A DNA stretch of 64,000 nt, taken from the NCBI GenBank assembly GCA_964511625.1, contig CAZEJG010000010.1:62001-126000 (forward strand). The letters are read 5' to 3'. This document shows, piece after piece, positions 50,365 through 59,108 of this stretch. The translations under genes and the position numbers were made by a program. The notes beneath the pieces were generated by a model. The model saw nothing but the letters and a program-made list of their open reading frames with translations. It was not told the origin of the DNA and made no database searches. Origin of the DNA: Pseudohoeflea sp964511625 (lineage in GTDB: Bacteria; Pseudomonadota; Alphaproteobacteria; Rhizobiales; Rhizobiaceae). How positions within the stretch are numbered: position 1 is the stretch's first letter; every line of letters starts with the position of its first letter.

Positions 50365-51219
50365 ATGAACGGTAAAATCATTTCGCTAATCGACGGCTCG
50401 ATCTATTCCCGCAGCGTCTGCGAGCACACCGCCTGGGCGGCAAAGCGGCTGGAGACGCCTGTCGAGATCATGCACGTCATTGGCCGTCGCGAAGCAAGCG
50501 ATACCGGCGACCGATCCGGTGCCATCGCGCTCGGCGCACGCACCGCGCTTCTCGAACGACTTGCCACGCTCGATGCCGAGCGCTCGAAGCTCCTTCACGA
50601 TCAGGGGCGCGCCATCGTCGAGGATGCGGCGGGCATCCTTTCGGAGAACGGCGTCAGTCGCATCGAGCAACATCTCTTCCGTGGCGATCTCGTCGATCTC
50701 TTCGCCGAACGGGAAAAGGGCGCCGCGATGGTCGTCATCGGAAAGCGGGGCGAAGCTGCCGATTTCGCAAGCATGCATCTGGGCTCCAACCTCGAGCGGA
50801 TCGTCCGCACCAGCAAGAAACCGGTCCTCGTCGCCTCGCGTGCGTTCAAGCCGATCCGGAAGGTGCTGATGGCCTGGGACGGCGGCGCCTCGAGCCGCAA
50901 GGCGATCGAGCTGGCTGCGTCCTCGCCGCTGTTCAAGGGGCTGACGATCGACGTGGTCCATGTCGGCCGGACGAACGCGGATATCGAAAAGAAATTGTCC
51001 GAAGCCACCCGGCAGCTTGCCGAAGCCGGCCACGACACATCGAGCCATCTGGTCGAGGGACAGGCCGAAAGCGCGCTCGGCGCCTATGTGACCGAAATCG
51101 GCGCCGACATCGTCGTCATGGGCGCCTACGGCCACTCGCGCATCCGCAGCCTGATCATCGGCTCCACCACCACCGCCATGATCCGCTCCTGCCTCGTGCC
51201 GGTCCTGCTAGTACGCTAG
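50365..51219 (+). CDS. Universal stress protein with two UspA domains
   Basis: This 284-residue cytoplasmic protein contains two tandem UspA-like domains (about 1-145 and 158-284). The second keeps the ATP-binding motif GAYGHSRIRSLIIGS (GxxGx9GS); the first has a degenerate MVVIGKRG equivalent. ATG 50365 has AGGAG 8 bases upstream; GTG 50359 is too close to it. Cotranscription with the SulP transporter suggests that it regulates or responds with the transporter, as UspA-transporter pairs do elsewhere; this is inference. A strong terminator follows. Confidence 0.9.
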   Translation: MNGKIISLIDGSIYSRSVCEHTAWAAKRLETPVEIMHVIGRREASDTGDRSGAIALGARTALLERLATLDAERSKLLHDQGRAIVEDAAGILSENGVSRIEQHLFRGDLVDLFAEREKGAAMVVIGKRGEAADFASMHLGSNLERIVRTSKKPVLVASRAFKPIRKVLMAWDGGASSRKAIELAASSPLFKGLTIDVVHVGRTNADIEKKLSEATRQLAEAGHDTSSHLVEGQAESALGAYVTEIGADIVVMGAYGHSRIRSLIIGSTTTAMIRSCLVPVLLVR

Positions 51220-51246
51220 GTACTTGGCAACACTCGCTGAAACGAA

Positions 51247-51278
51247 AAAGGCGCTGGAAAATTCCAGCGCCTTTTTTT
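51247..51278. terminator. Bidirectional rho-independent terminator between usp and pyrG
   Basis: GGCGCTGGAA and TTCCAGCGCC pair perfectly around AA (51249-51270), flanked by AAAAA on the left and TTTTTTT on the right. The genes on either side converge (usp rightward, pyrG leftward ending at 51297), so one hairpin can terminate both. Confidence 0.92.
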
Positions 51279-51296
51279 ATTCGATCTGTCGGTGTC

Positions 51297-52928
51297 TTAT
51301 ACCAGCCGGCTCTGCTCCAGGGCGGCGCCGACGAAACTTGCGAACAGCGGGTGCGGATCGAGCGGACGGCTCTTGAGTTCCGGGTGATACTGCACGCCGA
51401 TGAACCAGGGATGGTCCGCATATTCGATCGTTTCGGGCAGCAGGCCGTCGGGCGACATGCCGGAGAAGACGAGACCCGCTTCTTCGAGCCGCTCCTTGAA
51501 ATCGATATTGACCTCGTAGCGGTGACGGTGACGCTCGGAGACGTCGACGGAGCCGTAGATCTCGGAAATCAGCGTTCCGGCCTTCAGCGGATGCGAATAG
51601 GCGCCGAGGCGCATCGTGCCGCCGAGGTCGCCGTTGGCCGCGCGCTTTTCAAGCTGGTTGCCCTTCAGCCACTCGGTCATGATGCCGACGACGTGGGTGC
51701 CCTTGTGCCGTTCGAACTCGGACGACACCGCATCCTCGATACCGGCGAGATTGCGCGCCGCGTCGAGCACCGCCATCTGCATGCCGTAGCAGATGCCGAA
51801 ATACGGCACCTTGTGTTCGCGGGCGAACTTCGCCGCCGCGATCTTGCCTTCGGCACCGCGCTCGCCGAACCCGCCCGGAACCAGGATGCCGTGGACTTTC
51901 TCGAGCCAGGGCGCGGGATCTTCCTTCTCGAAGACCTCCGATTCGATCCACTCGAGATTGACTTTCACACGGTTCGCAATGCCTCCGTGGTTGAGCGCCT
52001 CGATGAGCGACTTGTAGGCGTCCTTTAGGCCGGTGTACTTGCCCACCACCGCGATGGTGACCTCGCCTTCCGGATTGTGGATGCGGTTGGAAACCTCTTC
52101 CCAGGCGCCCATGCGCGGCGCCGGGGCCGGATCGATGCCGAAGGCTGCCAGTACTTCCGTATCCAGTCCTTCGCGGTGATAGGCCGAAGGAACGTCGTAG
52201 ATCGAACCGACGTCAAGCGCCTGGATCACGGCGGTCGAGCGCACGTTGCAGAACAGCGACAGCTTGCGCCGTTCCTCGGGCGGGATCGGCCGGTCGGCGC
52301 GCACCAGAAGAATATCCGGCGCGATTCCCATCGCCTGGAGTTCCTTGACGGAATGCTGCGTCGGCTTGGTCTTGAGCTCGCCGGCGGCCGCGATGAACGG
52401 CATCAGCGACAGGTGCACATAGACCGCATTGCCGCGCGGCAGATCGTTGCCGAGCTGGCGGATCGCCTCGATGAACGGCATCGCCTCGATGTCACCGACC
52501 GTACCGCCGATCTCGCAGAGGACGAAATCATAGTCCTCGTTGCCGTCGACCACGAAATCCTTGATCTCGTTGGTGACGTGCGGGATCACCTGAACCGTTG
52601 CGCCGAGATAGTCGCCGCGCCGTTCCTTGTCGATGATGTTCTTGTAGATGCGACCCGTGGTGATGTTGTCCGCCTGCACGGCCGACCGCCCGGTGAAGCG
52701 TTCATAGTGACCGATATCGAGGTCGGTCTCCGCCCCGTCGTCGGTGACGAAGACTTCGCCATGTTGGGTCGGGCTCATGGTGCCCGGGTCCACATTGAGA
52801 TAGGGGTCGAGTTTCTTCAGCCGCACGCTGTAGCCGCGTGCCTGCAACAGGGCTCCGAGAGCCGCAGATGCTATGCCTTTGCCAAGCGAGGAAACCACGC
52901 CGCCGGTGATGAATACATATCGCGCCAT
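51297..52928 (-). CDS. pyrG: CTP synthase
   Basis: This 543-residue enzyme aminates UTP to CTP. The N-terminal synthetase domain has YVFITGGVVSSLGKGIASAALG (P-loop-like) and MPFIEAIRQLGND. The C-terminal class I glutamine amidotransferase domain has HGILVPGGFGERG, the nucleophile elbow FGICYGMQMAV (Cys) and YHPELKSRP with the catalytic His-Glu. Length is normal. It follows secG on the same strand after ~190 bp, separated by the secG terminator. The tpiA-secG-pyrG series is conserved in Hyphomicrobiales. Confidence 0.97.
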   Translation of the reverse strand: MARYVFITGGVVSSLGKGIASAALGALLQARGYSVRLKKLDPYLNVDPGTMSPTQHGEVFVTDDGAETDLDIGHYERFTGRSAVQADNITTGRIYKNIIDKERRGDYLGATVQVIPHVTNEIKDFVVDGNEDYDFVLCEIGGTVGDIEAMPFIEAIRQLGNDLPRGNAVYVHLSLMPFIAAAGELKTKPTQHSVKELQAMGIAPDILLVRADRPIPPEERRKLSLFCNVRSTAVIQALDVGSIYDVPSAYHREGLDTEVLAAFGIDPAPAPRMGAWEEVSNRIHNPEGEVTIAVVGKYTGLKDAYKSLIEALNHGGIANRVKVNLEWIESEVFEKEDPAPWLEKVHGILVPGGFGERGAEGKIAAAKFAREHKVPYFGICYGMQMAVLDAARNLAGIEDAVSSEFERHKGTHVVGIMTEWLKGNQLEKRAANGDLGGTMRLGAYSHPLKAGTLISEIYGSVDVSERHRHRYEVNIDFKERLEEAGLVFSGMSPDGLLPETIEYADHPWFIGVQYHPELKSRPLDPHPLFASFVGAALEQSRLV

Positions 52929-53067
52929 GGGATTGAACGGTTACTTCCACTGAACTGATTCCGCCACCCCTAAAAATCCCCGAGGGGTCATTTTCGGTGG
53001 ATAGCGGCGGCCGGTTGCAACGGTGCGGGGAACGAAACCCAGCGTGGATCCGCTGCAATGCGGCCAA

Positions 53068-53099
53068 TAAAAAACCCCGGACCAGTTTGAGGTCCGGGG
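53068..53099 (-). terminator. Rho-independent terminator of secG
   Basis: On the minus strand CCCCGGACC and GGTCCGGGG pair perfectly around TCAAACT (53099-53075), followed by TTTTTTT (53074-53068). It lies 22 bp after the secG stop and upstream of pyrG. Confidence 0.92.
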
Positions 53100-53121
53100 C
53101 TGGTGATGTCAGACGGTCAGA

Positions 53122-53667
53122 TCACTGACCGGTCGGGACGCCTGCGTCGGCCCCTGCCGGAGCCTCACCGGTCGTGCCGGATGCGGGAGCATCCGTTGCT
53201 GCCGGTGCGTCCGTTGCCGGTGTTTCCGTGGCCGGAGCCTCGGTTGCGGGCGCTTCGGTCGCCGGAGCAGTGGTGCTCGCGGCCGGTGCAGTCGTCGTCG
53301 TGTCGCTCTCGGTCGGAACGCCGTTGGCGTCCGCGGTCGGTGCCGGGTCGGCCGCGGTTTCGGACGAGCCGCCGAGCTGGTTGAGGATGCCGTTGCCGGT
53401 TCCCTGTGTCTCCACCGGGATCCGGTCGAGAATGTCGGTCGGGCTCGATCCGTAACGGGCGAGCAGGCCGAGCGCCAGCGAGGTGATGAAGAAGGCCGTC
53501 GCCAAGATCGCGGTGGTCCGGGTCAGCGCATTGGCAGCACCACGTGCCGACATGAAGCCGGAACCGCCGCCGATGCCGAGGCCGCCGCCTTCCGAGCGCT
53601 GGATCAGCACCACGCCCACGAGGGCGAGCACGATCATGAGATGAATGACGATCAGTACCGTATGCAT
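53122..53667 (-). CDS. secG: Protein translocase subunit SecG with a long low-complexity tail
   Basis: This 181-residue inner-membrane subunit of SecYEG has two transmembrane helices (VLIVIHLMIVLALVGVVLIQ and TAILATAFFITSLALGLLA) flanking the conserved RSEGGGLGIGGGSGFM loop. Residues ~100-181 form an Ala/Thr/Pro/Glu-rich tail with repeated PATEA-type units (PATEAPATEAPATETPATDA), common but variable in alphaproteobacterial SecG. ATG 53667 starts at MHTVLIV; the frame above it is unsupported. It follows tpiA after a 125-bp gap. Confidence 0.93.
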   Translation of the reverse strand: MHTVLIVIHLMIVLALVGVVLIQRSEGGGLGIGGGSGFMSARGAANALTRTTAILATAFFITSLALGLLARYGSSPTDILDRIPVETQGTGNGILNQLGGSSETAADPAPTADANGVPTESDTTTTAPAASTTAPATEAPATEAPATETPATDAPAATDAPASGTTGEAPAGADAGVPTGQ

Positions 53668-53792
53668 GGAGTTTTCCTGCTCGCGGGCCGCGAGATCGCG
53701 ACCGTTCGGAGATTTCGGGCGCTCTTTACACGAGGCTTGGCGGATTTCCAAGAGCTTCGGCCCAATTGCCGGCTCATGAAGCGCGCCGCGCC

Positions 53793-54560
53793 TCAGTGCA
53801 AGGTGCGGTAGGCTTCACAGATGGCGAGGAAATCGGCCGCTTTCAAGCTCGCCCCGCCGACGAGCGCGCCATCGACATTGGCAATGCCCATCAGTTCGGC
53901 CGCATTGCCGGGCTTGACCGAACCGCCGTAGAGGAGCCGCATCGCCCTGCCCTGGTCTCCGAAGCGTTCGGTGAGTGCCTTGCGCATGAAGGCGTGCGCC
54001 TCGGCGATGTCACCGGTGGTGGGCGTGAGACCGGTGCCGATGGCCCAGACCGGCTCGTAAGCGATAACGACCGAGGCCGCCGTCACACCATCCGGAACCG
54101 ACCCGGCCAGTTGCCGACCCAGCACGTCGAGTGTCTTGCCGCTCTTGCGCTCCTCTTCGGTCTCGCCGATGCAGATGATGGCCGTCAGCCCGGCGCTGAC
54201 CGCCGCCGTGGCCTTTGCCCAGACCGTTGCATCGTCCTCGCCGTGCAGCGTCCGCCGCTCGGAATGGCCGACGATGGCGAAATCGCCCATGCAGTCAGCG
54301 ATCATCTCGGCGGAAATGTCGCCGGTGAAGGCGCCGGACTGTTCGGTGTGGCAATCCTGGGCGCCGATCATGAGCGCGGTATCCTCGGCGAGCGCGGTCG
54401 CGACATAAAGAAGCGTCGCCGGCGGGCAGAGCGCCACATCGATCTTGCCGGCCAGTTCCCCGTCGATCCCGTCGGCGATCGCCTTGATCTGATCGAGATT
54501 GGCCCTGAGGCCATTCATTTTCCAGTTCCCCGCGACCAGCGGGCGGATATCGGGCGTCAT
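53793..54560 (-). CDS. tpiA: Triosephosphate isomerase
   Basis: This 255-residue glycolytic enzyme has the N-terminal VAGNWKMNG with catalytic Lys, the His in IVGHSERR, the catalytic Glu in VIAYEPVWAIGTG and the phosphate loop LLYGGSVKPGN. Length is normal for the family. ATG 54560 gives MTPDIRPLVAGNWKMNG. It diverges from the PpiD-like chaperone gene across ~205 bp. Confidence 0.97.
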   Translation of the reverse strand: MTPDIRPLVAGNWKMNGLRANLDQIKAIADGIDGELAGKIDVALCPPATLLYVATALAEDTALMIGAQDCHTEQSGAFTGDISAEMIADCMGDFAIVGHSERRTLHGEDDATVWAKATAAVSAGLTAIICIGETEEERKSGKTLDVLGRQLAGSVPDGVTAASVVIAYEPVWAIGTGLTPTTGDIAEAHAFMRKALTERFGDQGRAMRLLYGGSVKPGNAAELMGIANVDGALVGGASLKAADFLAICEAYRTLH

Positions 54561-54766
54561 CGGCAGCTCCCTTGCAAACAAACTCGCGTCCGGGGCAATT
54601 AGCAGAGGCCTGCCGGGATGCCAACGCGCAGCCGACAAGATCGCTCCGCAGGATTGCCCTACGCCACGCCCCGATCCCCTTCAAAAGCCGGCGTCTTTGG
54701 TCTAAAGGGTCACCAGTATCGAAAAATCGGGCTGCCATTCGCGGTCCTGCACATGCCGGAGCCAAT

Positions 54767-56650
54767 ATGCTTGACACCCTCAGAGACGCCTCCAAGGGCT
54801 GGGTTGCCAAAACGCTTCTCATCTTGCTCGTCGCCGCCTTCGGCGTCTGGGGAATCAGCGGCTCGATGTTCACCGCCGCAGGCAATTCGGTCGTCACGGT
54901 CGGCGAGACCACCGTCACGCCGAACGAATACCGGCTGGCCTATGACCGGCAGATGGCCTCCATCGGTCGGCAGCTCAACACGCGGCTGACCAGCGAGCAG
55001 GCCAAGGCCTTCGGCGTTCCCGAACGGACCTTCGGTGAAGTGATCGCCGGAGCGGCGCTCGACGAGCAGGCCCGGCGCATGAATCTCGGCCTTTCCGACG
55101 ACCGGCTCGCCAAGCTGGTCGCCGACGATCCCGCCTTCCACGATTTCAACGGCCGGTTCGACCGCGGCAACTTTACCCAGGTGCTGCGCTCGGTCGGCAT
55201 GTCGGAAGCAGACTACATCGAAAGCCGCTCCAAGGTCGCCGTCCGCGCGCAGATTGTCGAGGCGGTGTCCGATGGCTTCCAGGCGCCTGACGCGATGATC
55301 AACGCTCTGGCCGAATATCAGTCCGAAACACGCGATGTAGACTACATCGTGCTGACGCCTTCGCTTCTCGATCCGATCGCCGATCCCGATGATGCCACGA
55401 TCGAAGCCTATTACGAAGCGCACAAGGCTGAGTACGAGGCGCCCGAATATCGCAAGATCACCTATGTGAAGCTCGAGCCCGCCGATATCGCCGACCCTGC
55501 CTCCATTTCCGAGGATGCGGTGCGTGAGGACTACGAAGCCAACAAGGCAAAATTCTCCACACCCGAGCAGCGTACGGTCGACCAGCTGGTCTTCCCGGAC
55601 AAGGCCGCCGCGGATGCGGCTCTCGCCAAGCTCGAATCGGGCACCTCCTTCGATGATCTCGCCAAGGAACTCGGCCGTTCGGCAGGGGACATCTCCATCG
55701 GCTCCTTCACCAAGGACGACGCGCCTTCCGCAGCCATCGGCGAAGCCGTCTTCGGCGTCTCGGAAAGCGGCGGGACCACCGGTGTGGTCGACGGCCCCTT
55801 CGGCCCCGTCATCCTGCGCGTGAGCGCGATCACACCCGGCGGCGAGAAGAGCTTTTCCGAGATGGAAACGCAGCTGCGCAACGAAATGGCACTCAACGAG
55901 GCCTATGACCAGGTCATGACGGTTCACGACAATTTCGAGGACACGCTGGCCGGCGGCACACTGCTTTCGGAGGCAGCTACCCAGCAGAAATTGCCGATCC
56001 GTACCATCGAGGCCGTCGACCGTACCGGCCGGGACCCGTCCGGCAAGGTGATCAACGACATCCCCGAATCCCGCGACCTGCTGCAAGGCGCCTTCGAATC
56101 CGACGTCAACGTCGAACTGCCGCCGCTCAACATCGGTTCGAACGGCTTTGTCTGGTACCAGGTCGACGAGGTCACCGCGGAGCGCCAGAAGCCGCTGGAT
56201 GAAGTCCGCGATCAGGTGATTGCCGACTGGAAGGCGGAAAAGGCCGGCGAAGCCCTGGGCGCCAAGGCGACCGAGGTCGCCGAACGGGTCAAGAACGGCG
56301 AGAGCCTTGACACCGTCGCCGGCGATCTCGGCATCGCCGTCGAGCACAAGTATACGCTCGGACGCGACAGCCAGGATCCGGTCTTCGGCGAAGCGGCCGT
56401 GAAGGCAGCGTTCGCCGGTCCGCAGGGCCATTCGGGTGTCGAGACCGACGCCGGAGGCCAGAACCGCATCGTCTTCAAGGTCAAGAGCGTCAACAGCGGC
56501 TCGGGTGCAGACGCCGTCGCTCCCGAGCAGCGCCAGCAGATCTCGGCCCGCGTCGCCGACGACATTCTAGACCAGATGGTCACAGAACTGCGCGACACCT
56601 ATGGTGTGAGCGTCAACCAGACGCTCGCCGAGCGCGCGATCGCCTATTGA
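54767..56650 (+). CDS. PpiD-like periplasmic peptidyl-prolyl isomerase/chaperone
   Basis: This 627-residue protein has a short cytoplasmic start, a transmembrane anchor (VAKTLLILLVAAFGVWGIS, about residues 13-31) and a large periplasmic part. A SurA_N-type helical chaperone domain (TPNEYRLAYDRQMASIGRQL) is followed by a parvulin-like PPIase region (about 245-370; YRKITYVKLEPADIADPASI, STPEQRTVDQLVFPDKAAAD). It helps fold exported proteins at the Sec exit. ATG 54767 has GGAG 6-7 bases upstream. It precedes trpD, as in other genomes of this order. Confidence 0.92.
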   Translation: MLDTLRDASKGWVAKTLLILLVAAFGVWGISGSMFTAAGNSVVTVGETTVTPNEYRLAYDRQMASIGRQLNTRLTSEQAKAFGVPERTFGEVIAGAALDEQARRMNLGLSDDRLAKLVADDPAFHDFNGRFDRGNFTQVLRSVGMSEADYIESRSKVAVRAQIVEAVSDGFQAPDAMINALAEYQSETRDVDYIVLTPSLLDPIADPDDATIEAYYEAHKAEYEAPEYRKITYVKLEPADIADPASISEDAVREDYEANKAKFSTPEQRTVDQLVFPDKAAADAALAKLESGTSFDDLAKELGRSAGDISIGSFTKDDAPSAAIGEAVFGVSESGGTTGVVDGPFGPVILRVSAITPGGEKSFSEMETQLRNEMALNEAYDQVMTVHDNFEDTLAGGTLLSEAATQQKLPIRTIEAVDRTGRDPSGKVINDIPESRDLLQGAFESDVNVELPPLNIGSNGFVWYQVDEVTAERQKPLDEVRDQVIADWKAEKAGEALGAKATEVAERVKNGESLDTVAGDLGIAVEHKYTLGRDSQDPVFGEAAVKAAFAGPQGHSGVETDAGGQNRIVFKVKSVNSGSGADAVAPEQRQQISARVADDILDQMVTELRDTYGVSVNQTLAERAIAY

Positions 56651-56706
56651 CGGGCGGCACGCGACGGATCGCAAGACGCCGGTGACCAAGGGGCAAGGGA
56701 CGAACG

Positions 56707-57738
56707 ATGGCTGAAATGAAACCCTTCATCGCCAAGGTGGCGACGGGAGCGGCACTCGACCAGGCGGAGGCAAGTGCGGCCTTCGACGTGATGATGTCGG
56801 GCGAGGCCACGCCGTCGCAGATCGGCGGCTTCCTGATGGCGCTGCGCGTCCGTGGCGAGACCGTCGACGAGATCGCCGGCGCGGTCTCCGTCATGCGCAG
56901 GAAGATGATCCGCGTCGAAGCCCCCGCCGACGCCGTCGATATCGTCGGCACCGGCGGCGACGCATCGGGCACCTACAACGTGTCGACCTGCACCGCCTTC
57001 GTCGTTGCCGGCTGCGGCGTTCCGGTCGCCAAGCACGGCAACCGTGCGCTGTCGTCGAAATCCGGCGCGGCCGATTCCCTGATGGCGCTCGGCGTGCAGA
57101 TAGAGCTGCCGCCCGAAGGCATCGCCACCTGCATCCGCGAGGCCGGTCTCGGCTTCATGTTCGCGCCTGCCCACCATTCGGCGATGCGCTTCGTCGGTCC
57201 CTCGCGCGTCGAACTCGGCACCCGCACCATCTTCAACATCCTCGGCCCCCTTTCGAACCCGGCCGGCGTCACCCGCCAGCTCGTCGGCGTCTTCTCGCCG
57301 CAATGGCTGCGGCCGATCGCCGAAGTGCTGCGCGACATGGGCTCCGAGACGGTCTGGGTCGTCCATGGCGACGGGCTCGACGAGATGACGACGACCGGAA
57401 CCACGCAAGTCGTGGCGCTGGAAAACGGCGAGATCCGCGAATTCACGCTCGAGCCGGAGGAATTCGGGCTCAGGCGCGTCGATCTCTCCGAACTCAAGGG
57501 CGGCGACGGCCTCTACAACGCCAAGGCGCTGCGCGCGGTGCTGGAGGGCGAGAAGAACGCCTATCGCGAGATCGTGCTTCTAAACTCCGCGGCCTCGCTG
57601 GTGATTGCAGGCAAGGCGGGTGACATGGCCGAGGGCATCGAGATGGCCGCAAAATCGATCGACGAAGGTGCGGCCCTCGCCCGCCTCGAAAAGCTGGTAT
57701 CCTGCTCGCAGGCGCTGGCGCCCAAGAAGGAGGGCTGA
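56707..57738 (+). CDS. trpD: Anthranilate phosphoribosyltransferase
   Basis: This 343-residue enzyme of tryptophan synthesis transfers phosphoribose from PRPP to anthranilate. It shows IVGTGGDASGTYNVST (PRPP-binding, about residues 79-94), VAKHGNRALSSKSGAAD, APAHHSAMRFVGPSRVELG and FNILGPLSNPA. Length is normal. trpC starts 3 bp after its stop, and a PpiD-like gene lies 56 bp upstream. trpG and trpE are not in the window. Confidence 0.97.
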   Translation: MAEMKPFIAKVATGAALDQAEASAAFDVMMSGEATPSQIGGFLMALRVRGETVDEIAGAVSVMRRKMIRVEAPADAVDIVGTGGDASGTYNVSTCTAFVVAGCGVPVAKHGNRALSSKSGAADSLMALGVQIELPPEGIATCIREAGLGFMFAPAHHSAMRFVGPSRVELGTRTIFNILGPLSNPAGVTRQLVGVFSPQWLRPIAEVLRDMGSETVWVVHGDGLDEMTTTGTTQVVALENGEIREFTLEPEEFGLRRVDLSELKGGDGLYNAKALRAVLEGEKNAYREIVLLNSAASLVIAGKAGDMAEGIEMAAKSIDEGAALARLEKLVSCSQALAPKKEG

Positions 57739-57741
57739 TCC

Positions 57742-58569
57742 GTGGCCGATATCCTGAAGAAGATCGAAGCCTACAAGCGAGAGGAGATCGCTGCGGCGAA
57801 ATCTGCCCGTCCGCTGGCTGAGGTGAAGGCCGCCCAGGCCGACGTCGAAGCACCGCGCGGTTTCTTCCGCGCTCTCGAACACAAGCGCGATACCGGCCTC
57901 ATCGGCCTGATCGCCGAGATCAAGAAGGCGAGCCCGTCCAAGGGCCTCATCCGTGCGGACTTCGATCCGCCCGCGCTCGCCCGGGCCTATGAGGCGGGCG
58001 GTGCGGCATGCCTGTCGGTTCTCACCGACGCGCCGTCCTTTCAGGGATCGCCGGAATTCCTCACCGCTGCCCGCGCGGCCGTGTCCCTGCCTGCCCTGCG
58101 CAAGGACTTCATGTTCGACACCTACCAGGTGCACGAAGCCCGCGCCTGGGGTGCCGACGCCATCCTCATCATCATGGCAGCCCTGTCGGACGACGATGCC
58201 CGCCGCATCGAGGACGCGGCCTTCGAGCTCGGCATGGACGCCCTGATCGAGGTGCATGACGAGGCCGAGACCGAGCGCGCGCTCGAAAAGCTTGAAAGCC
58301 GGCTTCTCGGCGTCAACAACCGCAACCTGCGCACCTTCGAGACCTCCCTCGCTGTCAGCGAGCGGCTGGCGCCGATGGTGCCCAAGGACGACGGCTACCT
58401 CCTCGTCAGCGAAAGCGGCATCTTCACGCCGGCCGACTGCGAGCGCATGGGGCGCATCGGCATCTCCACCTTCCTCGTCGGCGAGAGCCTGATGCGGCAG
58501 GACGATGTGACGGCGGCGTCCCGCCAGCTTCTCGGCCTCGCGGATGCGGGCCGGACGGCAGCGGAATAA
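57742..58569 (+). CDS. trpC: Indole-3-glycerol phosphate synthase
   Basis: This 275-residue TIM-barrel enzyme closes the indole ring from CdRP. Motifs: LIAEIKKASPSKGLIRADFDP (catalytic Lys/Glu region), CLSVLTDAPSFQGS, LRKDFMFDTYQV and VNNRNLRTFETSL with a C-terminal SESGIFTPADCERM. It uses a GTG start 3 bp after trpD, with a GGAGGG overlapping the trpD end. moaC follows 4 bp downstream, so trpDC-moaC-moeA form one operon. Confidence 0.96.
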   Translation: MADILKKIEAYKREEIAAAKSARPLAEVKAAQADVEAPRGFFRALEHKRDTGLIGLIAEIKKASPSKGLIRADFDPPALARAYEAGGAACLSVLTDAPSFQGSPEFLTAARAAVSLPALRKDFMFDTYQVHEARAWGADAILIIMAALSDDDARRIEDAAFELGMDALIEVHDEAETERALEKLESRLLGVNNRNLRTFETSLAVSERLAPMVPKDDGYLLVSESGIFTPADCERMGRIGISTFLVGESLMRQDDVTAASRQLLGLADAGRTAAE

Positions 58570-58573
58570 CCGC

Positions 58574-59080
58574 ATGGCCGGCGGCGACGAGACAGGAACG
58601 CGCCTCACCCACCTCGCCGAAGACGGCTCGGCCTCGATGGTCGACGTCGGCGACAAGGACGACACCCGCCGCGAGGCGACCGCCGAGGGTCATGTGCGAA
58701 TGAAGCCGGAGACGCTGGCGCTCATCCGCGCCGGCGACATGAAAAAGGGCGACGTCATCGGCGCCGCTCGCATCGCCGGCATCATGGCCGCCAAGCAGAC
58801 CGCGAACCTCATTCCGCTGTGCCATCCTCTCGCGCTGACCAAGGTCGAAGTCGACATCACTCCGGATGACGCCCTGCCCGGCCTGCGCGTGCGCGCGCTT
58901 GCCCGCCTGACCGGCAAGACGGGCGTCGAGATGGAAGCGCTCACCGCCGCTTCCGTCGCCTGCCTCACCATCTACGACATGGCCAAGGCGGTCGATCGCG
59001 GCATGGAAATCTCCGGCATCCGCGTTCTGGCGAAATCCGGCGGCAAGTCCGGCGACTGGATTGCAGAATCCACCACCTGA
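58574..59080 (+). CDS. moaC: Cyclic pyranopterin monophosphate synthase MoaC
   Basis: This 168-residue molybdenum-cofactor enzyme converts the MoaA product to cPMP. Diagnostic segments are ASMVDVGDKDDTRREATAEG, KQTANLIPLCHPLAL, GVEMEALTAASVACLTIYDM and the C-terminal KSGGKSGDW. ATG 58574 is only 4 bp after trpC; an upstream in-frame ATG (58544) would lie inside trpC. It precedes moeA by 28 bp. Confidence 0.96.
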   Translation: MAGGDETGTRLTHLAEDGSASMVDVGDKDDTRREATAEGHVRMKPETLALIRAGDMKKGDVIGAARIAGIMAAKQTANLIPLCHPLALTKVEVDITPDDALPGLRVRALARLTGKTGVEMEALTAASVACLTIYDMAKAVDRGMEISGIRVLAKSGGKSGDWIAESTT

Positions 59081-59108
59081 TCCAATCGAACCGAAAGGAA
59101 CTCCGCCC

